From Gammaproteobacteria bacterium (GTDB taxonomy: Bacteria; Pseudomonadota; Gammaproteobacteria; Thiohalobacterales; Thiohalobacteraceae): a stretch of 64,000 bases of DNA. Positions 8,045 through 15,810 of this stretch are shown here, piece after piece. Position 1 is the first letter of the stretch. Each line of letters opens with the position of its first letter. The notes under the pieces are model-generated. The model saw nothing but the letters and a program-made list of their open reading frames with translations, was not told where the DNA came from and ran no database searches. A program made the position numbers and the translations under genes. The stretch covers positions 1 through 64,000 of the forward strand of contig JAHJQQ010000015.1 of NCBI GenBank assembly GCA_018819175.1, given 5' to 3'.

Positions 8045-9181
8045 ATGACGGTCGAAAACAATTCGGTACGATTGCGTGACGGCGAGATACAAGTCGGTCA
8101 GGCATTGGCTTGGCCGGTTTATGACAACGCCAACAAACTACTGCTGCGTGAGGGCTACGTGATCAGCTCACAGCGGCAACTCGATCTGCTGTTAGAACGT
8201 GGCATGTACCGTAATCTGACGGCCAAAGAGCTGGAAGCCCAAAAAGACAATACCCCGCTGCCGGTTGAGAAGATTAATCCGTTCGAGATTATCCGCGCCG
8301 CCAGCCAGCGCCTGGATCAGGTATTTCAAGGACTCGAAAGTGGCAGCCCTCAGGTCGAAGAGCGCATCTTGCGGCTGGTACGCGATATCCTCGGCATCTG
8401 TACTGAGATGCCTGATGCTGCCATTGGGGCGCTGCATCTCTGCCACGAAACCACTTACACGCTGTGTCACCCCATTCACCAAGCATGTCTAGTCACGCTG
8501 ATCGGTAAACGCCTGGCACTGGACGAGCCGTCTACGGAGGCGCTGGTCGCCGCGGCACTCACGGCCAATGTGGGGATGCGCGAACTTCAGGATCAACTGT
8601 ACAAACAGTCGAGTCCACCGACTGATGCACAACGCGAAGAGATCAGGTTGCATACACTGCGCTCCTCGGAATTGTTGATGAATGCCGGCATCCGCAACGA
8701 GCTCTGGCTGAACATTGTTCGCCAGCATCATGAGCGCCCTGATGGCAGCGGTTATCCAGCACATCTAAAGGGCGACCAAATCCTCGATGCCGCCCAGACC
8801 CTCTCGCTGGCCGATCAGTATTGCGCGATGCTCTCGGCGCGAGCCGATCGTGATCCGCTACCGCCACATGAACAGCTGCGTACGTTGTTCATGCAGCGAG
8901 GACAAGATTTCAGCGAAACGATTTGCGTGGCCTTGGTCAAGGAATTGGGTGTATTCCCTCCCGGCACCTTTGTGCGGCTGATCAGTGGCGAGGTCGGTGT
9001 GGTGGTACAACGCGGCGAAAATGGAATACAGCCCATTGTCAGCACCCTCATTAGCCCGCGCGGTGGCGCCTATGCGCGCCCGTTTCGCCGTAACTGTACG
9101 GATAAGGAATTCAGCGTGAAAGAAAGCGTACGCTGGCAGGGCGGCCCGTTAAATCTATCCCTGATATGGGGCTTTGCTTGA
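8045..9181 (+). CDS. HD-GYP-related protein with degenerate HD motif
   Basis: A 378-residue cytoplasmic protein. An N-terminal region (about 1-75) is followed by an HD-GYP-like domain (about 110-300). The second half is well preserved: HTLRSSELL, then HHERPDGSGYP and LADQYCAML. The usual catalytic HD in LLHDIGK is replaced by LTANVGM, so the metal-binding His-Asp pair that gives the family its name is missing. HD-GYP enzymes hydrolyse cyclic di-GMP; this one may bind without cleaving it, or act as a scaffold. The C-terminal part (about 300-378) is a beta-rich extension seen in many HD-GYP proteins. Confidence 0.85.
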   Translation: MTVENNSVRLRDGEIQVGQALAWPVYDNANKLLLREGYVISSQRQLDLLLERGMYRNLTAKELEAQKDNTPLPVEKINPFEIIRAASQRLDQVFQGLESGSPQVEERILRLVRDILGICTEMPDAAIGALHLCHETTYTLCHPIHQACLVTLIGKRLALDEPSTEALVAAALTANVGMRELQDQLYKQSSPPTDAQREEIRLHTLRSSELLMNAGIRNELWLNIVRQHHERPDGSGYPAHLKGDQILDAAQTLSLADQYCAMLSARADRDPLPPHEQLRTLFMQRGQDFSETICVALVKELGVFPPGTFVRLISGEVGVVVQRGENGIQPIVSTLISPRGGAYARPFRRNCTDKEFSVKESVRWQGGPLNLSLIWGFA

Positions 9182-9409
9182 ATGTCTGTTCTATAAAAAC
9201 GCCCCCGTTATTTTAGGCGGATAATTTGTCGGGACGTACCTATGCGGTTTACGAATGCAATACAAGTAAGTGATCTAAACAGAAAAGTCCTGCGGTGCAG
9301 GGCTACTTTATGTCTGCTCCTGGCTGCTGACAAAGAGTATTTTACAAACACTGTTTGACAAGCCGGCTGTCTTTAGTGTCAGTAAGGTCCTTTGTGGATT
9401 AGCCTTTTA

Positions 9410-10297
9410 TCAATCCCGATAACGTTTCAGCAGATCACCATAGGCATCGATACGCCGGTCGCGCAGATAAGGCCAGATACGGCGGACTTCTTCGCTGCGA
9501 CTGAGGTCGATATCCACTACAAGTACTTCTGGCGTGTCGGTCGCGGCGCTCGCCAAGAATTCACCTTGCGGACCGGCCACAAAACTCGAACCCCAGAACT
9601 GGCTGCCAACAGACTGGCCGCTGGGATCGGTTTCGAGTCCGGTGCGATTGCAGACCAGCACCGGTAATCCATTCGCAACGGCATGCGCACGCTGAATCGT
9701 AATCCAGGCGTCGCGCTGACGTGATTGTTCAGCGGCCTCGTCGCGCGGGTCCCAGCCGATGGCGGTGGGGTAGAGCAGCATGTCGGCACCGGCCAGGGCC
9801 ATCATGCGCGCGCCTTCCGGATACCATTGATCCCAGCACACCATGACACCGAGTTTACCTACCGAGGTCTGGATCGGTTCAAAACCCAGATCACCGGGCG
9901 TGAAATAGAATTTCTCGTAATAGCCGGGATCGTCCGGGATATGCATCTTGCGATACTTACCGGCAATGTTGCCGTCGGCTTCGATGACCACGGCGGTGTT
10001 GTGATACAAACCGGCGGCACGCCGTTCAAACAGCGAGGCGACAATCACCACGCCGAGTTCCTTGGCCAGTTTGCCCAGCGCCTCGGTACTCGGACCGGGA
10101 ATCGATTCCGCGAGGTCGAACTGCGTGGTGTCTTCGGTCTGACAGAAATACAGGCTGTTGTGCAGTTCCTGCAGCAGGATCAGTTTGGCGCCGCGTTGTG
10201 CGGCGGCGCGTACGCCAGCCAACATCTTCGCGAGATTGGCGTCGCGATTGTCGCTACAGGTTTCCTGTACGAGTCCTACGCTCAAGGTTTTGCTCAT
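9410..10297 (-). CDS. aguB: N-carbamoylputrescine amidase
   Basis: A 295-residue nitrilase-superfamily amidase that turns N-carbamoylputrescine into putrescine, carbon dioxide and ammonia. The Glu-Lys-Cys triad is visible: Glu44 in LLQELHN, Lys117 in YRKMHIPDDPG and Cys154 in VMVCWDQWYPE. The length and the GYYEKFYFTPGD segment match AguB. It lies 63 bp downstream of aguA on the same strand, giving the complete agmatine route to putrescine. Confidence 0.95.
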   Translation of the reverse strand: MSKTLSVGLVQETCSDNRDANLAKMLAGVRAAAQRGAKLILLQELHNSLYFCQTEDTTQFDLAESIPGPSTEALGKLAKELGVVIVASLFERRAAGLYHNTAVVIEADGNIAGKYRKMHIPDDPGYYEKFYFTPGDLGFEPIQTSVGKLGVMVCWDQWYPEGARMMALAGADMLLYPTAIGWDPRDEAAEQSRQRDAWITIQRAHAVANGLPVLVCNRTGLETDPSGQSVGSQFWGSSFVAGPQGEFLASAATDTPEVLVVDIDLSRSEEVRRIWPYLRDRRIDAYGDLLKRYRD

Positions 10298-10360
10298 GGC
10301 AGCCTGACACTCTTAGGTGAAGTGGTAGAGATTCTAGGACGGATCGCCCATAAACGAAAA

Positions 10361-11407
10361 TCAGTTCGACACGGGCGCAAGCACGCCGCACGGCAATTGC
10401 ATGGTGACACAGTGCAGACTGCCGAACTGCAGGATCAGTGCACTGCAGTCTATGCCGACGATGTCCCGATCCGGGAAACAAGTACGCAGGGCAGCTAGTG
10501 CAGCGGTATCCGCGGGGTCCCTGTAGGTTGGCACCAGCACCGCGCCATTGATGATCAGGAAATTTGCATAGGTTCCGGGCAGGCGCTTTCCGTCTTCATT
10601 GCGTTTAGGTTGTGGCCAGGGAAGTTCGATCAAACGATAGGCTTTGCCCGCACGGGTGCGCAAGGCGCGCAATTCCGTGGCCATGGCGTCCAGCACCGGA
10701 TAATGCTCGTCCTGCGGGTCGTTGCAGCCTTGATAGGCGATGGTGTCGGGCGAACAGAAGCGCGCCAGGGTATCGATATGCCCATCAGTGTCGTCACCTT
10801 CCAGATGACCGTTATGCAGCCAGAGAAAACGGTCCACACCCAATAGCTCGCCGAGACGTGCTTCGAGTTGTGTCTGGTTGAATTGTGGATTGCGGGTCGG
10901 GGCGAGCAGACAACTGGTCGTGGTCAGTAGCGTGCCTTCGCCGTCGGTCTCGATGCCGCCACCTTCCAGTACCAGATTCACGGGCTGGTGTTTGGCCGCG
11001 AAGGCACCGTTGGCGACCAGTTTCTCGGTGATCCGGGTGTCCAACTCAGCCGCGTATTTGCCACCCCAGCCGTTGAAGATGAAATCCAACAACTGTGGTT
11101 GCTGATCCGCATACACGCTGATCGGACCGTGATCGCGCGCCCATGTGTCGTTGGAGGGGATGGCATACAGCTGCACATTGCCGAGATTAACCCCAGCTGC
11201 CATCAGTCGATCGGTCACGGCCTGGCAATGTGCGTCGTCATAGCAACTGATAATCACGCGTTCGCGAAGAGCTACCTCGCGGGCGATGTCGATGAACACC
11301 GGTTCGACCTCGGCCAGGTAGGGCGCCCAATCGCCGCGGTCATTCGGCCAGGTCAGTTGGACCGCGTCCTGCGCGGCCCATTCGGCGGGGAAGATAATCT
11401 TGGGCAT
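10361..11407 (-). CDS. aguA: Agmatine deiminase
   Basis: A 348-residue guanidino-group-modifying enzyme that turns agmatine into N-carbamoylputrescine. Family features are NDTWARDHGP, LVLEGGGIETDGEGT, WLHNGHLEGDDTDGHID and the nucleophile Cys333 in GSLHCVTMQLP. It is immediately upstream of aguB. Arginine decarboxylase, which would supply agmatine, is not in the window. Confidence 0.95.
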   Translation of the reverse strand: MPKIIFPAEWAAQDAVQLTWPNDRGDWAPYLAEVEPVFIDIAREVALRERVIISCYDDAHCQAVTDRLMAAGVNLGNVQLYAIPSNDTWARDHGPISVYADQQPQLLDFIFNGWGGKYAAELDTRITEKLVANGAFAAKHQPVNLVLEGGGIETDGEGTLLTTTSCLLAPTRNPQFNQTQLEARLGELLGVDRFLWLHNGHLEGDDTDGHIDTLARFCSPDTIAYQGCNDPQDEHYPVLDAMATELRALRTRAGKAYRLIELPWPQPKRNEDGKRLPGTYANFLIINGAVLVPTYRDPADTAALAALRTCFPDRDIVGIDCSALILQFGSLHCVTMQLPCGVLAPVSN

Positions 11408-11462
11408 GGATCAATACTTCATTGTGCGCACCGGCCAGAGTGCGGGATACGGCGGGGTATGG

Positions 11463-11753
11463 CTATGGAGCCTTAGGTTCGCGATTGGCGACGGCGCGTA
11501 TGACCGTTTGATCCTCGAAATATACCGTGAAGCCGGGGTAGACCCAGCGGGTAATGGGTGGCTGGCCCACGGTCGGGGAAATGCTCTCGGGTTTACCAAA
11601 TTGAGATTCAACACTGGCCATGGACTGGCCCCTGTCCGGTCGCGCGATGCTGGCGGTCTGATCCACCGCCTGAATCACCAGGGTGTCGGCCTGAGCAGCG
11701 GCAGCCGTTCCGCATAGGATCAGCGTGGTGAAAAAAATGTCCTTCAATGGCAT
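11463..11753 (-). CDS. Small periplasmic protein of unknown function
   Basis: A 96-residue protein with a signal peptide ending AAAAQA. The mature part contains SVESQFGKPE, PPITRWVYPGFTVYFED and VIRAV, a short alpha-beta arrangement reminiscent of small SmpA-like periplasmic proteins found in many gammaproteobacteria. It lies 55 bp upstream of aguA on the same strand and is divergent from the MotY-like gene. No function can be assigned. Confidence 0.7.
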   Translation of the reverse strand: MPLKDIFFTTLILCGTAAAAQADTLVIQAVDQTASIARPDRGQSMASVESQFGKPESISPTVGQPPITRWVYPGFTVYFEDQTVIRAVANREPKAP

Positions 11754-11896
11754 AACCCGCCCCTCTGTAATGGATCGCCCGGGTCACTATAACATCCTGG
11801 AACAAGGGGCTAAATGCCCCATTGAGACTTAGCCCGGCCCAGGGTCATTGGCTCGATCCGGCATCAAGTCTGGCGCCTCCGCGTCGACACAGAGAC

Positions 11897-12778
11897 ATGA
11901 GTCTCAAGCATGCCTACTTTTCCCTGATGGCCGTCTGTCTACTGCTGCCTTGCCTGGCGGCAGGAGCGGGCGATGGGCGCTATCAAGCCACATTGGCGGA
12001 GACCACCTGGACGCTGGCAACGGTCAAGGATCAATGCGTCCTGAGTCATACAGTGCCAAAGCTGGGCGAGGCGCGATTTATCCAGCCCGGCAGTAAACCA
12101 CTGACTTTCACGCTGGCTGTCCCGCAGGAATCACGCTTGGATAAGCAGGTACTGTGGCGAGTCATGCCATTGCCCTGGAAGCATGATCTTGAACCCCAGG
12201 AACTGGGCCATCAACAGTTGATAAAAGAGAACAGCACGCTCGAACTTTCGCCGGAGGCCTCATTGCGCCTTTATCAGGAACTGGAGAAGGGGCTTTCGGC
12301 GGAGTTTGTTTTCAGTAACGGGCCGGAGGATCTGACGGCCATCACGGTTGGTCTCTCCGCGGTACGTTTTCATGGGCAGATGAAAGCGTTCCGGACCTGT
12401 GTTGCCGGGCTGATCAAATTGGCTGATAAAGGCGAGAAGCGGACCGGCAAGGTTGTGGCCGAATTCAAGATTCCCTTCAGTGCCGACAGCTATGAGCTGG
12501 GTGATGCCGCGCGTGCGATTCTGGGTGATCGGGCGCGCGATTACCGAGTCAGTAAATCCCGCAGCAGGATTCTCATCACTGGCTACACCGATTCCAAGGA
12601 ATCCGCGGATGTCGGTGTGAGTCTGGCGCAACGACGGGCCCGTGAAATCAAAGGATATCTGGTCCGCCGCGGTCTGCCCGCCGATCTCATGGAAGTCCGT
12701 CAATCGGGTAAACAGTCGGCCGTGGATGCGGCCAACGCCGTTGAGCTACCCAGAGCCACCGTCTGGTTGGTCAACTAA
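11897..12778 (+). CDS. MotY-like OmpA-family envelope protein
   Basis: A 293-residue exported protein. The signal peptide ends near LAAGAG. The N-terminal domain (about 25-165), with YQATLAETTW, CVLSHTVPKLGEARF and two cysteines, matches the MotY N-terminal type. The C-terminal OmpA domain (about 180-293) contains ITGYTDSKES and SLAQRRAREIKGYLVRRGL, which bind peptidoglycan. MotY forms the T-ring around sodium-driven flagellar stators, but no flagellar gene is present here, so the role remains open. The ATG at 11897 gives a proper signal peptide; the frame is open to 11822. Confidence 0.8.
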   Translation: MSLKHAYFSLMAVCLLLPCLAAGAGDGRYQATLAETTWTLATVKDQCVLSHTVPKLGEARFIQPGSKPLTFTLAVPQESRLDKQVLWRVMPLPWKHDLEPQELGHQQLIKENSTLELSPEASLRLYQELEKGLSAEFVFSNGPEDLTAITVGLSAVRFHGQMKAFRTCVAGLIKLADKGEKRTGKVVAEFKIPFSADSYELGDAARAILGDRARDYRVSKSRSRILITGYTDSKESADVGVSLAQRRAREIKGYLVRRGLPADLMEVRQSGKQSAVDAANAVELPRATVWLVN

Positions 12779-12816
12779 GCCCTCACGCCACTGATATCCG
12801 AAACTGAAATAAACCT

Positions 12817-12978
12817 AAAAAAATCATTTCAGCCACGGAAACACACGGAAGACGCTGAAACACAGGACATTCCTGGAGTGACTATTCACCACCTCGCGAG
12901 TGATGGATGTGCTGGCGTGAAGCTTATGATCTTGTCCGTGTTTTTCCGAGTGATTCCGTGGCAAATGCGGTTTATAGG
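12817..12978. repeat. Dispersed ~150-bp repeat, copy 2
   Basis: Inverted copy of 3912-4060, starting at AAAAAAATCATTTCAGCCACGG and ending in GGCAAATGCGGTTTATAGG. It fills most of the gap between the MotY-like gene and lolC. The 75-codon frame at 12907-13134 runs through it and is not considered a gene. Confidence 0.8.
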
Positions 12979-13075
12979 ATAAAGAACGCTCACCGGTGCG
13001 TCATTTCGGTCTATGACGGAATGACGCCACATCAGGCATTACGCACAAGGGTGCTTTGTGGTTTAATGCCGCCCC

Positions 13076-14323
13076 ATGTTCCGCCCCTACGAACTCTACA
13101 TCGGCCTGCGCTATACCCGCGCCAAGCGGCGTAACCATTTCATCTCCTTCATTTCGGCGATCTCGATGCTCGGCATCGCGCTGGGTGTGACGGCACTGAT
13201 CACTGTGCTGTCGGTCATGAATGGTTTCGAGCAGGAATTGCGTACCCGTATCCTGGGTATGGCGGCGCACGCGCAAATCATGGGTTATGCGGATGGCCTG
13301 GCGAACTGGGAGCAGATTGCGGCCATCGCCGATAAAAACGCTGAAGTCGTCGGCACGGCACCCTATATAGAAGCCGAGACCATGCTTACCCAGGGCAGTC
13401 GGGTCAGCGGTGCGATTCTGCGCGGTATCCTGCCCAGCACGGAACCGGCCGTGTCCGACGTCGGCGAGCATATGAAGGCCGGGCAGCTCACCGATCTCAA
13501 GCCGGGTGAATACGGCATTGTCCTTGGCAGCGAACTGGCGCTACTGATCGGTGCCCAGGTCGGTGACAAGATTACCGTGGTCAGTCCGCAGGCGAATATC
13601 ACGCCCATCGGTACCATGCCGCGGTTGCGCCGTTTCACCGTGGTCGGTCTGTTCGAAGTCGGCATGTTCGAATACGACCGCGGCGTGGCATTGGTGCATA
13701 TCGATGACGCCGCCAAGCTGTTTCAACTCGATAACCGGGTCAGTGGTGTGCGCCTGAAGTTGAAGGACATGTTCACTGTGCAGCAGGTTACCCAGGAACT
13801 CGGAACGCAACTGCCGGTCGAAACCCGGATCACCGACTGGACCCGACAGCATGCGAATTTCTTCCGCGCGGTGCAGACCGAGAAGCGGGTGATGTTCGTC
13901 ATCCTGGCACTGATCGTCGCCGTAGCCGCGTTCAATATCGTCTCGACCCTGGTGATGGTGGTCACCGATAAACAGGCCGATATCGCGATCCTGCGCACGC
14001 TGGGTACAACGCCGGGTTCGATCATGGCCATTTTCATTGTGCAGGGCACCATTATCGGTGCCTTCGGGACGCTCCTGGGGCTGATTGGCGGCGTGGCGCT
14101 CGCGCTGAATGTCGAAACCATTGTGCCGGCCATCGAACAATTGTTTGGGGTGCACTTCCTGTCGCCGGATGTCTATTACATCAGCAAGCTGCCGTCGCAA
14201 CTGAACTGGCTGGATGTGTGGCGTATCACCGGCGTGGCCTTTTTGCTGAGCATGATCGCAACCCTTTATCCCGCCTGGCGTGCCTCGCGTACCCAACCGG
14301 CCGAGGCGCTGCGTTATGAATGA
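13076..14323 (+). CDS. lolC: Lipoprotein-releasing ABC transporter permease LolC/LolE
   Basis: A 415-residue inner-membrane subunit of the complex that releases outer-membrane lipoproteins to LolA. It has an N-terminal membrane segment (about 25-48, SFISAISMLGIALGVTALI), a periplasmic domain (about 50-270) and three C-terminal membrane segments of the FtsX type (from about 275), ending in the usual TLYPAWRASRTQPAEALRYE. It overlaps lolD by 8 bp. Only one permease gene is present, as in organisms with a single LolF-type permease or with lolE elsewhere. Confidence 0.94.
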   Translation: MFRPYELYIGLRYTRAKRRNHFISFISAISMLGIALGVTALITVLSVMNGFEQELRTRILGMAAHAQIMGYADGLANWEQIAAIADKNAEVVGTAPYIEAETMLTQGSRVSGAILRGILPSTEPAVSDVGEHMKAGQLTDLKPGEYGIVLGSELALLIGAQVGDKITVVSPQANITPIGTMPRLRRFTVVGLFEVGMFEYDRGVALVHIDDAAKLFQLDNRVSGVRLKLKDMFTVQQVTQELGTQLPVETRITDWTRQHANFFRAVQTEKRVMFVILALIVAVAAFNIVSTLVMVVTDKQADIAILRTLGTTPGSIMAIFIVQGTIIGAFGTLLGLIGGVALALNVETIVPAIEQLFGVHFLSPDVYYISKLPSQLNWLDVWRITGVAFLLSMIATLYPAWRASRTQPAEALRYE

Positions 14324-15017
14324 GCCGATGCCAAATACAACTATCCCCGTGTTGTCCTGCGCCGGCCTGAGCAAGACCTTTGCCGAAGGCGGTCTGCGCG
14401 TCGACGTGTTGCGCGGCGTCGATTTACAGGTGGCCTCCGGCGAGCGCATCGCCATCATCGGCAGTTCCGGCAGTGGCAAAAGCACCTTATTGCATCTGCT
14501 GGGGGGGTTGGATCAACCCAGTGCCGGCAGCATCCAGGTGGCGGGACAGGACATGGCGCGGCTCAATGATGCCGCGCGCGGTCATGTGCGTAACCAATCC
14601 CTGGGCTTTGTTTACCAGTTCCACCATCTGCTGCCGGAATTCACCGCGCTCGAGAATGTCGCCATGCCGTTGCTGATTCGCGGCGAAGCCGTGATCAGAG
14701 CGCGCAGCCGTGCGCAGCACATGCTGCAGCGGGTCGGTTTAGGTGAGCGCCTGCACCACAAGCCCGGTGAACTCTCCGGTGGTGAACGTCAGCGTGCCGC
14801 GGTCGCGCGCGCCTTGGTCACGGAGCCACGCTGTGTACTGGCGGATGAGCCCACCGGTAATCTGGATCGGCGCACGGCCCATTCGGTCTATGAGCTGATG
14901 TTGGAGCTGAATGGCGCCTTGGGTACCAGCTTTGTGATTGTCACGCACGACCCGGAACTGGCCGGGCGCATGGATCGGGTGTTGGAATTACGCGATGGGC
15001 AATTGCATGCGCGTTAG
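14316..15017 (+). CDS. lolD: Lipoprotein-releasing ABC transporter ATPase LolD
   Basis: A 233-residue ATPase that drives lipoprotein release with LolC/E. Walker A is GSSGSGKST, the Q-loop region is GFVYQFHHLLPEFTALENV, the signature is LSGGERQRAAVARAL and Walker B is CVLADEPTGNLD. The ATG at 14316 overlaps the end of lolC and starts the protein in the usual place. Confidence 0.95.
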   Translation: MNEPMPNTTIPVLSCAGLSKTFAEGGLRVDVLRGVDLQVASGERIAIIGSSGSGKSTLLHLLGGLDQPSAGSIQVAGQDMARLNDAARGHVRNQSLGFVYQFHHLLPEFTALENVAMPLLIRGEAVIRARSRAQHMLQRVGLGERLHHKPGELSGGERQRAAVARALVTEPRCVLADEPTGNLDRRTAHSVYELMLELNGALGTSFVIVTHDPELAGRMDRVLELRDGQLHAR

Positions 15018-15023
15018 ATATTA

Positions 15024-15135
15024 AGGAATCTCTGAACAATTCCTAAGCCGTCATTCCGGCGCATGCCGGAATCTAGTGCCTTGAAACACATGGATTCCGG
15101 CATGCGCCGGAATGACGAAATATTCAGAGGTTCCC
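15024..15135. repeat. MITE-like inverted repeat (CGTCATTCCGGC family)
   Basis: Outer arms AGGAATCTCTGA and TCAGAGGTTCCC surround inner arms CGTCATTCCGGCGCATGCCGG and their complement (15049-15117). It lies between the convergent lolD and DUF2062 genes and may serve both as a transcript end. Same length and plan as 1662-1773. Confidence 0.88.
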
Positions 15136-15181
15136 TAAATCTTTTATGCGGTGCGCCCTGTTCAGCGCACCAACCTCGGCT

Positions 15182-15727
15182 TCACTCTGTATGCTGCTTC
15201 TTGGCAAGACGCGCCTTGATACGGCTCAGCGTTGCGCGACGTTGGCTGATGATGCTGATGCGCCAGGCCAGCCGAACCAACAGAAATCCCACAATCGCCA
15301 ATACCACACCGCTGACCACGCTGCCGAGTAATAAGGGTTTCCAGACACCCTGCATGTTAAGAATCATGCTGTGCACCGACAGTTCGAAATTAAGCTCGCG
15401 CGGCGGCAGATTCAACATCAGTGCGCCAAGGCGGTAGGTGGCATACCAGACCGGCGGCATGGTCAGCGGATTGGTCAGCCATACCAGTGCCACCGAGATC
15501 GGCAGATTCACCCGCCACCAGATGGCGAATCCCGCCGCGATAATCATTTGAAAGGGCAGCGGGAGCAAGGCGCAGAACAATCCGACGGCGACCGCGCCCG
15601 ATACGGAACGCCGATTCAGATGCCAGAGGTTGCCATCCTGCAGGCGCGCGCCAAAGCGGCGCAGATGCGGATGTTCACGCAGCTTGCCGTGATCGGGTAG
15701 AAAGCGTTTTATAATACGTCTGGGCAT
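15182..15727 (-). CDS. DUF2062 domain-containing membrane protein
   Basis: A 181-residue protein. A basic N-terminus (RRIIKRFLP) is followed by the DUF2062 region: RRSVSGAVAVGLFCALLPLPFQ and a second hydrophobic stretch with SVALVWLTNPLTMPPVWY, then a C-terminal membrane segment (about 128-155) and a basic tail. The function of the family is not established. It is divergent from comEC. Confidence 0.9.
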   Translation of the reverse strand: MPRRIIKRFLPDHGKLREHPHLRRFGARLQDGNLWHLNRRSVSGAVAVGLFCALLPLPFQMIIAAGFAIWWRVNLPISVALVWLTNPLTMPPVWYATYRLGALMLNLPPRELNFELSVHSMILNMQGVWKPLLLGSVVSGVVLAIVGFLLVRLAWRISIISQRRATLSRIKARLAKKQHTE

Positions 15728-15810
15728 AGGCCGTAACAGGATCTTCTCGCGGCTGTGCCACCGGCTCGGATGCTGGTGGCGTATTATCTATCAAACGTTC
15801 AAGGATGAAC

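Noticed and set aside
9725..10498. 257-codon plus-strand open frame
   Set aside because: Antisense to aguB and the end of aguA, both clearly real; no domain seen.
12907..13134. 75-codon plus-strand frame before lolC
   Set aside because: It reads through the dispersed 150-bp repeat and into lolC in another frame.
13541..14485. 314-codon minus-strand open frame
   Set aside because: Antisense to lolC and lolD; His/Arg/Asp-rich composition typical of shadow frames.
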